Program-made: the position numbers and the translations under genes
The notes under the pieces: generated by a model
Database searches by the model: none
The model's input: only the letters and a program-made list of their open reading frames with translations
Told to the model about the DNA's origin: nothing
In this document: one piece after another, positions 16,773-25,387 of the stretch
How the letters are laid out: every line of letters starts with the position of its first letter
How positions within the stretch are numbered: position 1 is the first letter of the stretch
Source: Streptomyces sp. S4.7
GTDB lineage: Bacteria > Actinomycetota > Actinomycetes > Streptomycetales > Streptomycetaceae
Reading direction: 5' to 3'
NCBI RefSeq assembly: GCF_010384365.1
Contig: NZ_CP048397.1
Coordinates: 3,906,001 to 3,970,000, forward strand
DNA length: 64,000 nucleotides

Positions 16773-19700
16773 GTGGGGGCGGCTGTGGACTTCGGGGTGT
16801 TGGGCCCGCTCGCCGTGCGGCGGGCCGGTGTACCGCTGGAACTGGGCACGCCGAAGGGGCGGTTGCTCCTGGCGGTCCTGCTGTGCCGGCCGGGCCGGAT
16901 CGTCTCCGGCGACGCGCTGGCGGAGGCGATCTGGGGCGAGGAGCAGCCGAAGAGCGCTGCCAAGAACGTGCAGACCTACGTGTACCGGCTCCGGCAGGCG
17001 CTGGGGGATCCGGGCCGTATCGCCCGGGAGGGCCCCGGTTATCTGCTGCGCGCCGGCCGTGACGAGCTGGACGCGGCGCGCTTCGAGGATCTGGTGGACG
17101 TGGCCCGTTCGGCGCTGACGGCCGGTGATCCCGATCAGTCGCGGCGGCTGTACGACGAGGCCCTGGGACTCTGGCGGGGCCCCGCCTTCGCCGGGCTCGC
17201 CGACGTACCGGCCCTGGTCGCGGAGGCAGCGCGCCTGGACGAACTGCGGCTGGGGGTACTGGAAGAGCGCATCGACGTCGACCTGCGGCTCGGCCGACAC
17301 GGCGAGCTTCTCGGCGAGCTGACCGCGCTGACGATGGAGCACCCCTTCCGCGAGGGGATGTGGGCCCGGCTCATGCTCGCGCTGTACCGCGGCGGCCGGC
17401 GCGCGGACGCACTGCTCGCGTATCTCCAGGTTCGCGACATCCTGGCCGAGGAGACGGGTCTGGAGCCCGGCCAGAAGCTGCGGGACCTGCACCGGACCAT
17501 CCTCGGCGACGACCCCGTGGAACACCCCCCGCCGGATCCGGCGGTCGTGACCGGGAATCGGGAGCGCCGGAACGCGAAGAGTGCCCGGATGCTGCCTCCG
17601 ACGCTCGGCGACTTCAGCGGCCGGCAGGCGGAGCTGTCGGAGATCGAGGCGGTGCTTCACCCGGACCGCGCCGCCGATCGGCCGGCCGCGGTGGTGACGG
17701 TCTCGGGCCCCGGCGGGGTCGGCAAGACCGCGCTCGCGGTGCAGGCCGCGCATCGCCTCAAGTCCGTCTACCCCGACGGGCAGTTGTTCGCTGCGCTGGC
17801 CGGTACACGTTCCCAGCCGGCCGACCCGGCAACGGTGCTCGGCCGCTTCCTGCGCGCGCTGGGAGTGCCCGCCAACGCGGTGCCGGACGATCCGGAGGAG
17901 CGCACGGATCTGTACCGGAGCATGCTCGCGGAACGCCGGATCCTGGTCGTGCTCGACGACGCCTTCGACGAGGAGCAGTTGGCTCCCCTTCTGCCGGCCA
18001 GCGGTAGGTGCGGTGTGATCGCCACCGGCCGCGTACGGCTGGGCGGTCTGGGCGGCGCGCACCGCGTCCAGCTCAGCGAGATGTCCGAGGCCGACAGTCT
18101 GGCCATGCTGGGCAACACCACGGGCGACTGGGTGGAGTCGGCCACCGGTGCGGAGCTGTCCGACCTGGTCAGGCTCTGTGCGCGGCTGCCGCTCGCGCTG
18201 CGCATCGTCGGGTCGCTCCTGGTGTCCCGGCCGCACTGGCGCGTCGCGGACGTGGTGTCCCGGCTGGCGGACGAACGGCACCGGCTGGACACCCTTCGCT
18301 ACCGCGATCTCGAAGTGCGGGCCAGCTTCGCGCTGAGTTACGCGGGGCTCCGGCCCGAGGCGCGGCGGCTCTTCCGGCTCCTCGGGCTCCTGGAGGCGCC
18401 GGACTTCCCCCTCTGGGCGGCGGCCGCCGCGGCCGACACCGAACTGCGCGAGGCCCAGGAACTCCTCGACGAACTGGTCGACGTCCATCTGCTCGACGTC
18501 ACCGGTACGCCGAACGGCCAGGCACGCTACGGTTTCCACGATCTGATCCGCGCCTACGCGAGGGAGCGCGCGCAGGTGGAGGAGGCGGCGGCGGAGCGGG
18601 ACGAGGCCGTCGTCCGTGTCCTCGGCGCCCTGCTGGCCCTCACGGACATCGCCGACCGCGGCCACATGGGGCAGAACATGTTCCAGCGGGACGCCCCCCG
18701 CTGGCGGCCGGAGCGGGTGGAGGCGAGCCTGCCGCGTTCCGTGTCACCGATGGCGTCGCTGGACCGGGAGCGCGTGCCCTTGGTGGCGGGCGTACGGCAG
18801 GCGGCGGAGCTGGGCAGGGACGAGCTGTGCTGGGAGCTGGCCGTCGGAGGGCACGCGCTGTTCGAGACGGAGCGGTACTTCGACGACTGGCAGGAGTGCT
18901 ACGAGACGGCGATGCGCCTGGCCGGTGCCGCGGGCGACGTACGGGGCCGGGCCAGGCTGCTCATCTCCCTGGCCGGACTGCGTTACGCCCGGCGCCGGTA
19001 CGGTCCGGCCGAGGAGTCCAACACCGAGGCCATGGGCCTGTTCGAGCGGATCGGCGACCAACGGGGTTATCTGGAGGCGCTGAGCAACGCACCGTTCTTC
19101 CTCGTGCCCAACGGGCGCCTGACCGACGCGATCGCGGCGGGCCGCGAGGCCTGGGAGCGGCTCAACGCCGCCGGGCAGAAGGCGGCGGCACTGCACGCGT
19201 ACTCGCAGGTCGGCCTCGCGCATCTCCAGGCGGGGAGACCTGAGGTCGCGGCGGAGGTTCTCACGGAGATCGTCGCCGGGGCGCGGCAGCAGGGAATCCG
19301 GACCCTGATCGCGCGGGACACCTACTGGCTCGGCCACGCGCAGCTCGCACTCGGCCGGCACGCGCCGGCGCAGGAGTCGTTCACCGAACTGACCGCGCAC
19401 GTCCAGGACATCGGGCCGTCCGGCGCGTTCTACACCGCCCACGCCTGGGGCTGTCTCCACCTGGCCCGGGGCGAGTACGCCGACGCGCGCCGCCGTCTCC
19501 TCGAAGCCGTCGAGGTCGCGCGCACCACCCATGACCCCATGTTCGAGACCCGTGTTCTCGTCGACCTGCTCGACCTCCGGCTGTACGACCCGTGCGACCG
19601 CCGTGATCTGCGAACCGCCATCGATCGAGGGGAACACGCCGTCGAGGTGGCCCGCGGTATCCACTATCCGTATCTGCTCGCCGGTGTCCTGGAAAAGCTC

Positions 19701-19787
19701 GCCGGGCTGCGGGCCGCGGCCGGAGACGGGACCGCCGCGAGGAAGCTGACCGGCGAGGCGGCTGCCGTGCGAGCCGGGATCCGCTGA
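16773..19787 (+). CDS. AfsR/SARP-family transcriptional regulator, full-length with NB-ARC and TPR region
   Basis: A 1004-aa regulator. An N-terminal winged-helix DNA-binding domain (about residues 5-95, with VDFGVLGPLAV and the NVQTYVYRLRQALG recognition helix) precedes the bacterial transcriptional activation domain (about 100-245, ending ETGLEPGQKLRDLHRTIL). An NB-ARC-type ATPase follows, with Walker A GPGGVGKTAL (about 312-321) and RILVVLDDA as Walker B. The C-terminal 400 residues are TPR-like helical repeats. The architecture is that of AfsR-type pleiotropic activators of secondary metabolism. No biosynthetic cluster adjoins, so targets may be elsewhere; the two exported proteins immediately downstream are the nearest candidates. 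Start GTG 16773 follows GAGAGG; GTG 16785 is an alternative. Confidence 0.93.
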   Translation: MGAAVDFGVLGPLAVRRAGVPLELGTPKGRLLLAVLLCRPGRIVSGDALAEAIWGEEQPKSAAKNVQTYVYRLRQALGDPGRIAREGPGYLLRAGRDELDAARFEDLVDVARSALTAGDPDQSRRLYDEALGLWRGPAFAGLADVPALVAEAARLDELRLGVLEERIDVDLRLGRHGELLGELTALTMEHPFREGMWARLMLALYRGGRRADALLAYLQVRDILAEETGLEPGQKLRDLHRTILGDDPVEHPPPDPAVVTGNRERRNAKSARMLPPTLGDFSGRQAELSEIEAVLHPDRAADRPAAVVTVSGPGGVGKTALAVQAAHRLKSVYPDGQLFAALAGTRSQPADPATVLGRFLRALGVPANAVPDDPEERTDLYRSMLAERRILVVLDDAFDEEQLAPLLPASGRCGVIATGRVRLGGLGGAHRVQLSEMSEADSLAMLGNTTGDWVESATGAELSDLVRLCARLPLALRIVGSLLVSRPHWRVADVVSRLADERHRLDTLRYRDLEVRASFALSYAGLRPEARRLFRLLGLLEAPDFPLWAAAAAADTELREAQELLDELVDVHLLDVTGTPNGQARYGFHDLIRAYARERAQVEEAAAERDEAVVRVLGALLALTDIADRGHMGQNMFQRDAPRWRPERVEASLPRSVSPMASLDRERVPLVAGVRQAAELGRDELCWELAVGGHALFETERYFDDWQECYETAMRLAGAAGDVRGRARLLISLAGLRYARRRYGPAEESNTEAMGLFERIGDQRGYLEALSNAPFFLVPNGRLTDAIAAGREAWERLNAAGQKAAALHAYSQVGLAHLQAGRPEVAAEVLTEIVAGARQQGIRTLIARDTYWLGHAQLALGRHAPAQESFTELTAHVQDIGPSGAFYTAHAWGCLHLARGEYADARRRLLEAVEVARTTHDPMFETRVLVDLLDLRLYDPCDRRDLRTAIDRGEHAVEVARGIHYPYLLAGVLEKLAGLRAAAGDGTAARKLTGEAAAVRAGIR

Positions 19788-19925
19788 GGCGCACACCCGC
19801 TCACCTCGTATTCCAGGTGTGTGCTCGCCGTATTCCAGGGTGTGCCACGGTGCACCTCAGCAAGGCAATCGAACGTTCGGGGGCTTTCGAATGCGACAGC
19901 CCCCGTCAGCAGTGAGGTAACAACA

Positions 19926-20564
19926 GTGCAAAAGCGACGTATCGCGATGGCCGCCGCTCTGGTCACCTTGGCGCTCGGGCTCTCGGCCTGCGACGGTGAC
20001 GAGGAGGGGGCGGCAGCCGAGGACACGCCGGCGGCCTCGACCTCGGACCCGGACGCGGCGTCGTCCGAGCCGACCGGCGGGGACGCCGACAACGAGGCTC
20101 CGGCAGCCGGGGGAGACGTCGCCGCGCCCGGAACGAAGCTCAAGGTCGGCGACAAGGCGGTCCTGCCGTTCGAGTACACGAGCGAAAAAAAGGGCACGGT
20201 CGCCGTCACCGTCACGGCGATCGAGGAGGGCGCCGAGGCGGACATGGCCGCCTTCGGTGAGAAGGCGGCGGGTATGACGCCCTACTTCATCAAGATGAAG
20301 GTGGAGAACGTCGGCGGCACCGACATGGCGTACGCGTCGCTGAAGCTGAACGGCGTGGTGGACGGTGGCGGCGGCACCGGTGTCATCCTCATCGGCGACA
20401 TCCCGGGCAAGTGTGACAACGAGACCGCGCCCGCCGAGTTCACCACCAAGGGCGCGTCGTACGAGACCTGCACGCTCAGCGCCACGAAGGGCGAGACCGT
20501 CACGGGCGCCTCCTTCGACGAGGGTGACGCGTACAGCGACGACCCGGTCGTCTGGGCCAACTGA
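19926..20564 (+). CDS. Lipoprotein, DUF4352-like
   Basis: A 212-aa protein from GTG 19926 (GTGAGG ten bases upstream). The signal peptide ends in lipobox LGLSAC. A Glu/Asp/Ala/Thr/Ser-rich linker of about 50 residues follows. The mature domain is beta-rich (KLKVGDKAVLPFEYTSEKKG, then YFIKMKVENVGGTDMAYASLKL), like the immunoglobulin-type DUF4352/telokin-like folds of Gram-positive surface lipoproteins. Two cysteines (GKCDNE, YETCTL) probably pair. It sits 138 bp after the SARP gene and 35 bp before another secreted protein, likely one transcription unit ending at the hairpin 21083-21124. Role unknown. Confidence 0.78.
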   Translation: MQKRRIAMAAALVTLALGLSACDGDEEGAAAEDTPAASTSDPDAASSEPTGGDADNEAPAAGGDVAAPGTKLKVGDKAVLPFEYTSEKKGTVAVTVTAIEEGAEADMAAFGEKAAGMTPYFIKMKVENVGGTDMAYASLKLNGVVDGGGGTGVILIGDIPGKCDNETAPAEFTTKGASYETCTLSATKGETVTGASFDEGDAYSDDPVVWAN

Positions 20565-20599
20565 GAACCGGAATCACTGAGAAGCCACGGGGAGTCTTC

Positions 20600-21058
20600 A
20601 TGAAGTTCAAGCGTGCGAGAAGGTTCGGTACCACCGGTGCGCTGGTCGCCGCGGCGTTCGGCTCGTCGATCGTCTTCACTCCGGCGTCGGCGTCGGCGGA
20701 GAGCGAATGGGTCTGCTACGGCACCCAGGTCAAGCGCTGCGCCACCGTCTGGTGGAACGAGGCCACCGGCACCTACCACGCGCGGGCGAAGATCACCGAC
20801 GTGGCCGGCGGCGGCAACTACGAGGTCAAGGTCACCAACGTCAAGCTCCAGCGCTTCGACGGCGACCGCATGGTGACGGTGCGCACAAAGGCGGACACCG
20901 ACGGGTGGCACGCCACCGAGGACGTGGCCCTGACGGCATCCGTGGACCCGTGCGTCTGGGACCAGAGTTTCAAAGTGTTGGCCACGTTCAGCTGGCGGGG
21001 TGCGTCCTCCGGCGAGAAGACCTGGCGCCCCGACACGGGTTGGTCCCTGATGTGCTGA
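20600..21058 (+). CDS. Small secreted beta-rich protein
   Basis: A 152-aa protein with a signal peptide (MKFKRARRFG, hydrophobic core, ASASAES cleavage near residue 33). The mature 118 residues hold four cysteines (VCYG, RCATV, DPCVWD and a C-terminal MC), enough for two disulfides. Alternating strands (YHARAKITDVAG, YEVKVTNVKLQRF) suggest a beta-sandwich. No family recognised. GGGGAG precedes the ATG by a few bases. Likely co-transcribed with the lipoprotein 35 bp upstream. Confidence 0.7.
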   Translation: MKFKRARRFGTTGALVAAAFGSSIVFTPASASAESEWVCYGTQVKRCATVWWNEATGTYHARAKITDVAGGGNYEVKVTNVKLQRFDGDRMVTVRTKADTDGWHATEDVALTASVDPCVWDQSFKVLATFSWRGASSGEKTWRPDTGWSLMC

Positions 21059-21082
21059 CCACCGGCATGTGCTGACCCGCCG

Positions 21083-21124
21083 AACGCTTCCGTCCCGCAC
21101 CGACCGGTGCGGGACGGAAGCGTT
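21083..21124 (+). terminator. Perfect 20-bp-stem terminator
   Basis: Positions 21083-21102 pair perfectly with 21105-21124 around a two-base centre, followed by TTCC. It starts 24 bases after the secreted-protein stop codon. Confidence 0.88.
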
Positions 21125-21239
21125 TCCACCTCGGGCGCCGCTCAGCCGACCGGCGGCGGTTCGTGGCCGACAGCCGCGTGCCGCCGAGCCCTACCGGCAC
21201 GCGGATGTCGAGCGGGGGAAACCGTCGTCGACGCCGGTG

Positions 21240-22251
21240 AGCTGCCCCGGACACGCGGAGAAGGAGCGCGCCACGACCGAGGTCGGCGCCGGGTTCTATC
21301 TCGACCCGCCGAACGAGGTCCGTGAGGGCGAGGGGCCGGCGCGCCGGTCTACTGGGAGCACCACAAGCACAAGACCGGCCCGGCACGTACGGCGTACGTG
21401 TACTGGTTCTTCTACCCCTGCAACAAGCTGGTCGCGGGCAACAGGCACGAGGGCGACTGGGAGCGCGTCGCGGTCCAGTTGCGCGACGGCGAGCCGCAGG
21501 CCGTGACGTTCGCCAAGCACGGCGGCGATCCCTGCCGCACGAAGTGGTCGGAGCTGAACCCGCGCGACGGGCATCCGGCGGTGTACTCGGCGCTCGGTTC
21601 GCACGGCTCCTACTCGACCGAGGGATTCCACCGGGTGTCCCACACGTTCGACCGGACGTCGGACGAAGGCGCCGAGTGGCGCACGTGGGACAACGTCCGC
21701 CCCGTCGACCGCGAGCCCTGGTGGGGCTACACCGGGTGGTGGGGCGCGCAGCAGCACGTGAACGGGTTCAACGGGCCGATGGGCCCGTACCCGAATCGTC
21801 AGCTGCCGGGCATCTTCACCGACGAACCCTGCGGGGACGCGGACAAGCCCCCGGCGGATCCCCCGGCCGACCCGCCGGCCGAGCAGCCCGCGCCCAACGC
21901 GCCCAAGACGGTGGAAGGGGCGATCCAGCGGTACGAGGAGTTCCTCCACGCCGTGGGCCGGGAGGACATCGACACGGTCTGCGAGGTGGCCGGGCCCGCG
22001 GCGAAGCAGGCCGAGGACCAGGGGTTCGGTCCCTGCGAGTCGACGTTCGCATCACGTTCCGGATGATCCCGCCGGAGAAGAAGAAGGCTCTCCAGACGGC
22101 GACGGTCGATCCGGGGGGCGTGACCGAGACGGCCCCCGACAAGTTCGAGATCCCGGCCGAGGCGGTCAGGGCCTCCGTCACCTTCTCCGAGAGCGAGATC
22201 GGCAGTTCCACCATGGGGTACGTGAAGGACGAGTGGTACGTCGTCGACTGA
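21240..22251 (+). pseudogene. VPS62-like protein gene with two frameshifts
   Basis: The recognisable sequence runs through three frames. FYLDPPNEVREGEG is read in one frame. PVYWEHHKHK, YWFFYPCNK and the family-typical HEGDWERVAVQL follow in the next, continuing through YSALGSHGSY and WWGYTGWWGAQQHVNGFNGPMG. After a Pro-rich linker an NTF2/DUF-like tail (IQRYEEFLHAVGREDID) breaks at about 22045 and continues in the third frame as ITFRMIPPEKKKALQ to the final KDEWYVVD. Each break (about 21335 and 22045) needs a one-base correction in the same direction. The N-terminus is not resolvable. Either a decayed gene or a gene with two base-calling errors. Family HEGDWE proteins resemble eukaryotic VPS62/NPP-like folds; function unknown. 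Confidence 0.65.
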
Positions 22252-22256
22252 CGGGC

Positions 22257-22589
22257 CTAGTCAGCGCCCGGGGGAAGCTGGGCGCGGATCGAGCCATCGA
22301 GTTCGTCCATGGTCCGCCGGAACGCGTGGTCGAGGTCGACGCCGTACCGGTGGGCGAGGATGAGGACTGACCAGAGGCAGTCGGCCAGTTCGTGTTCGAG
22401 GGCCTGGCGCCCGCCTCCGGGGCGGGCGCCTTCCTCGGCCATGACGAGCTTCGCGAGGTCGCCGACGTCCCCGACGAAGCCGAGCATGAACTCTTCGCGA
22501 GTCCAGACCCGGCCACGCGTGTGCTGGTTCAACTCGTCGTACAGATCGTGAATCCGCAGGGCCCGCGCCTGCAACTCGTGTAGGTCCAT
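22257..22589 (-). CDS. MazG-like nucleotide pyrophosphohydrolase
   Basis: A 110-aa all-alpha protein of the MazG/all-alpha NTP-PPase superfamily. Conserved acidic residues are present in TREEFMLGFVGDVGDLAKLVMAEEG and in ALEHELADCLWSVLILAHRYG, the EExxE/ExxD-type magnesium sites of the family. Such enzymes hydrolyse (d)NTPs, often non-canonical ones. Stop codon 5 bases after the end of the VPS62-like pseudogene, converging with it. Single gene. Confidence 0.8.
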   Translation of the reverse strand: MDLHELQARALRIHDLYDELNQHTRGRVWTREEFMLGFVGDVGDLAKLVMAEEGARPGGGRQALEHELADCLWSVLILAHRYGVDLDHAFRRTMDELDGSIRAQLPPGAD

Positions 22590-22615
22590 GCGCGTTCAAG
22601 CCCTCCGTGGACGCG

Positions 22616-22804
22616 TCAGACCGAGCGGAGGAACACGCTCCACGCGGTGGGGGTGAGGAGCAGGACGGGGCCGGTGGGGGTTTTGCTGTCGCGGACGGGG
22701 ACGATGCCGGGGTGGCCGTGGGCGACCTCGACGCAGTTGCCGCCGTCGCCGTTGCTGTAGCTGGACTTACGCCAGTTCGCGGAGGTCAGGTCGGCGCTAG
22801 GCAT
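22616..22804 (-). CDS. DUF397 protein, second of a tandem pair
   Basis: A 62-aa protein beginning MPSADLTSANWRKSSYSNGD. Trp-Arg-Lys-Ser-Ser-Tyr, then NCVEVA, then VPVRDSKTPTGPVL and a closing LTPTAW are the DUF397 signature. DUF397 proteins act with Scr1-type XRE regulators, usually as small antagonists encoded next to them. It overlaps the upstream copy by 8 bases and is nearly identical to it, so it arose by recent tandem duplication. Confidence 0.9.
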   Translation of the reverse strand: MPSADLTSANWRKSSYSNGDGGNCVEVAHGHPGIVPVRDSKTPTGPVLLLTPTAWSVFLRSV

Positions 22805-23006
22805 GGGTTTGGCCGCCGGCGAAGGCGACGAAGTCGCTCCACGCGGTGGGGGTGAGGAGAAGCACCGGGCCGGTGGGGGTCTTGCTGTCGCGGACGGGGA
22901 TAAGGCCGGGGTAGGCGTCGGCAACCTCGACGCAGTCGCCGCCGTCGCCGTTGCTGTAACTGGACTTACGCCACTGTGCGGTGCTCAGGTCGGGTCGGGG
23001 GAGCAT
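22797..23006 (-). CDS. DUF397 protein, first of a tandem pair
   Basis: A 69-aa DUF397 protein with the same core (QWRKSSYSNGDGGDCVEVA, VRDSKTPTGPVLLLTP) and a C-terminal extension FVAFAGGQTHA that the second copy lacks. Its start overlaps the end of the XRE regulator gene by 22 bases, so the three genes are one translationally linked operon. Expected to bind or oppose that regulator, by analogy with studied Streptomyces XRE/DUF397 pairs. Confidence 0.9.
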   Translation of the reverse strand: MLPRPDLSTAQWRKSSYSNGDGGDCVEVADAYPGLIPVRDSKTPTGPVLLLTPTAWSDFVAFAGGQTHA

Positions 23007-23830
23007 GGTTTGTTCTCCTCGATCAGTCGCTCGATGAACGCCACGGTAGCTTGGGGCGAGAGGGCCAAATCCCTCAGCAGATCGTAGGACAGGCGTAGTT
23101 CGTCGACGGACGCTGCATCCTCCATCAACTCGCCCGAGTGGGCGTCTTCCGTATAGGCCACTGCCTTGCCGTCCGGAAGCCAGAGGATGGTGACCGACGT
23201 GCCCAGCAGGGCGTGTGGCCCCGCATCAAAAGGCAACACCTGAAGCGTGACGTTTGGCAACTGGCTGACCTCCAGCAGATATTCGAGCTGCCTCTCCCAT
23301 TCCTTCGGATCGCGCGCCTTACGGCGCAGCACGGACTCGTCCAGGACCGCACGGAAGTGCAACGCGTTGTCCCTGCGCAGCAGCTCCTGACGTCCCAGCC
23401 TCGCCGCGACCTGCTCGGCCAGCTCGTGCTCGTCCCGCAGCCGGGCGGCTTGGAAAACCTCGCGGGCGTACCCCTCGGTCTGGAGCAGGCCAGGGATCGC
23501 GCCGACGGCGTACGAGTAGCGAACTGTCGCCTTCTCCTCAAGCTCCATGAAGCGTTTGTACTTGTCGCGGAACGCGTCATGGCGTGCCAGCTGCCACAGC
23601 ATCAACAACTGCTCCCCCGACCCGTACACCGCGCTCAGCGCGGCGATCACCTCCGGTGACCCCACCCGCGCGCCCGTTTCGAGCTTGTGCAGATACGCAC
23701 GGTCATACGTTGTGTCCTCGCCGAGCGTGGCCAAGGACTTGCCCGACTCCTCCCGCAACCGCGCCAGTTCCTTCGCGAGCATCTGCCGTGCGGACGGCCT
23801 CTGACCTGCGTTCGACTTCCGTGCGCCCAT
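22985..23830 (-). CDS. XRE-family regulator with DUF5753 ligand domain (Scr1-type)
   Basis: A 281-aa protein starting MGARKSNAGQRPSARQML; GGGGAG precedes the ATG. An N-terminal helix-turn-helix (about residues 18-75: LARLREESGKSLATLGEDTTYDRAYLHKLE) is followed by the DUF5753 domain (about 95-275), marked by IPGLLQTEGYAREVF, VLDESVLRR and LPNVTLQVLPFDAGPH. Such regulators, with DUF397 partners, control development and antibiotic production in Streptomyces. It is the first gene of the operon with two DUF397 genes and divergent from two small genes at 23952-24418. Confidence 0.93.
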   Translation of the reverse strand: MGARKSNAGQRPSARQMLAKELARLREESGKSLATLGEDTTYDRAYLHKLETGARVGSPEVIAALSAVYGSGEQLLMLWQLARHDAFRDKYKRFMELEEKATVRYSYAVGAIPGLLQTEGYAREVFQAARLRDEHELAEQVAARLGRQELLRRDNALHFRAVLDESVLRRKARDPKEWERQLEYLLEVSQLPNVTLQVLPFDAGPHALLGTSVTILWLPDGKAVAYTEDAHSGELMEDAASVDELRLSYDLLRDLALSPQATVAFIERLIEENKPCSPDPT

Positions 23831-23951
23831 GACAACTCCCCTGTGTCCCACGGCAACCCGGCCATGGCCAAGCCCTTTTGGACATGGCCGCATCTGCCGA
23901 TTCTTGATGCACGGAACGTAATTGCGCAATGACGGAAGGTGCGTACCCCTC

Positions 23952-24134
23952 ATGTTCGAACCTGACGCTCGAACAGCGTCCCGCGTCACCGCCGATGTGG
24001 CCGAGCTGGACGCCGTCGTGCACGGCGGCGGTTTCTGGCGGCTCGTACCCGACTCCGTCCCCCGTGTGTACGCACCGTTGACACCTGAGCTGCTCCGGCG
24101 CGTTGAGCAAGGCCTGAAGCGGGTCGCGGAGTGA
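23952..24134 (+). CDS. Small hypothetical protein, divergent from the XRE operon
   Basis: A 60-aa acidic/helical protein from ATG 23952 (GGAAGG about 13 bases upstream). DVAELDAVVHGGGFWRLVPDS and YAPLTPELLRRVEQGLKRVAE look like two short helices. No family recognised. Its last four bases overlap the GTG start of the next gene, so they are co-translated. Confidence 0.6.
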   Translation: MFEPDARTASRVTADVAELDAVVHGGGFWRLVPDSVPRVYAPLTPELLRRVEQGLKRVAE

Positions 24135-24418
24135 GCGGCAGCGAGGCGCGGCGGCTTCTGTCCCGGTTGATGAACACATTCGGTACGGATGGGGTGCTGG
24201 TGGTGCGGAAACTAGACAGCGGCAGCGACAGCGACGGCGGTAGCGACGGCGACAACGACACGGCGTGGCTTCTCGGCCCGGGGGCCGCACTTGCGTGGCC
24301 CAAGTGCGAGTGCGGCAGTCCGAAGTGTCCCGACTACGTACCGCCCGCCCCGCCGCCGACCGGCCTGAGCGCGCGTCTGGCGGAGCGCAACCAGCACAGT
24401 CGGCGGGGGCGGTTGTAG
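24131..24418 (+). CDS. Small hypothetical protein with Ser-Asp-Gly repeat and Cys cluster
   Basis: A 95-aa protein starting GTG 24131, coupled to the preceding gene by a 4-base overlap. Residues about 28-43 are a Gly/Ser/Asp repeat (SGSDSDGGSDGDND), followed by a WLLGPGAALAWPKCECGSPKCPD segment with three closely spaced cysteines that could bind a metal. No family recognised. The DNA coding for the repeat is itself a short tandem expansion of a GACAGC-like unit. Confidence 0.55.
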   Translation: MSGSEARRLLSRLMNTFGTDGVLVVRKLDSGSDSDGGSDGDNDTAWLLGPGAALAWPKCECGSPKCPDYVPPAPPPTGLSARLAERNQHSRRGRL

Positions 24419-24422
24419 ACCG

Positions 24423-24677
24423 TCAGGCGACGGCGGTCCCCTCCAGCTCGACCAGCTGGCCGGGAATCGCCAGTCGCGTCACCCCGAGCATCGTGGTGGT
24501 CGGCGCCGCCCCGGCGGCGCCCAGCCGCGCGGCCAGCACGCCGTAGTGCGGGAAGAGCTGATCGACGTCGGTCGTGTAGACGTTGAGCCGGACGAGGTTC
24601 GCGAGAGACATCCCGGCCTCGCTCAGCACGGCCTCCAGGTTGTCGATGCTCAGCGCCAACTGCTGCTCCATGTCACC
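24423..24677 (-). pseudogene. C-terminal two thirds of a split RidA-family gene
   Basis: Reading from 24677 downward gives GDMEQQLALSIDNLEAVLSEAG, MSLANLVRLNVYTTDVDQLFPHYG and a closing VELEGTAVA. These match the second part of RidA/YjgF-family enamine deaminases (LRLNVYTTDVD is diagnostic). The N-terminal 50 residues are missing here and the preceding codons (QLAAV) come from unrelated inserted DNA. The missing N-terminus is found in the same orientation about 3.8 kb away at 28475-28621, ending exactly one codon before this part begins. Confidence 0.82.
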
Positions 24678-24689
24678 AACCGCCGCCAA

Positions 24690-24893
24690 TTGCATCAGAT
24701 GCGAATTGGCGACAGCGTGCGAATCGCCCTGAAGGAGGGCGCCAACCGCGCTGCGGATTGGTGGCGTTGGGCGCTTGAACTACTGGTGACAGTAGCGGCA
24801 GGAACAGCCTTGCCGCCACTCACCCGGGGGGCTGACCTGCGGGTTTTCTGGCGACTCGCATAGGATGCGATTTCCTCGCATCAGATGCGAGTC
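24690..24893. repeat. Cluster of GCATC-A-GATGC palindromes at the left end of the insertion
   Basis: Palindromes with a GCATC/GATGC core lie at 24692-24702 (with AATT on both sides), 24855-24866 (relaxed form) and 24876-24892, the last a perfect 8-bp-armed CTCGCATC-A-GATGCGAG. A further GATGCGAG occurs at 25341-25348. They may be recombinase or regulator binding sites of the mobile element. Confidence 0.55.
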
Positions 24894-25313
24894 ACGGAGA
24901 GTGGTGGATCGGTGGGGTTCAACGGGTCGATACCGGGTGCGGCGAGGCTGCATCTGGTGGACGGGGTCGCGCTGCTGCGGCCGGAGGAACAGGTCTTCAC
25001 GGCGATGCTGACGGGGTTCGCCAATCAGCAGCTGGCACGGAACCTGGCCCGCACGACGGTGGAGGGCCGGGAGAACGCGGTGAAGGCGTTCACCGCGTAC
25101 ATCGGTGTCCCGGTGGCAGCAGCCCGCGGCGCCGCCATCCGCCAGCAACTCCTCGACATGCCCGCTCCCGTCGTCGCGGACGCTCTCGGCTACCACCACA
25201 AGACCACCACCCGGCTCCGCAACGAGACCGGCGGCACATGGAGCCGATACGCCGCCGGAGACCACGGGAGGTCACCGATCGGCTGGGCACCCAAAAAAAC
25301 CGGCGAGAGTTGA
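24885..25313 (+). pseudogene. Chimeric tyrosine-recombinase remnant (left copy)
   Basis: A 142-codon open frame. Its first half (LHLVDGVALLRPEEQVFTAML, then FANQQLARNLARTTVEGRENAVKAFTAY) matches the N-terminal core-binding domain of actinobacterial phage-type integrases. Its second half (AIRQQLLDMPAPVVADALGYHH, then TGGTWSRYAAGDH) matches the C-terminal end of a recombinase-type protein often encoded next to such integrases. The whole catalytic domain with Arg-His-Arg-Tyr is absent. The frame is open but is a deletion fusion and cannot be an active recombinase. Confidence 0.7.
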
Positions 25314-25387
25314 TTTCGCGAGCCCATTTGTCATCGGTGTGATGCGAGAACTCGGCCTTCAGGTGGTACGAACCGGATCACAGGACA

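Noticed and set aside
24885..25313. An active integrase
   Set aside because: The catalytic domain is absent; only N- and C-terminal recombinase pieces are fused.
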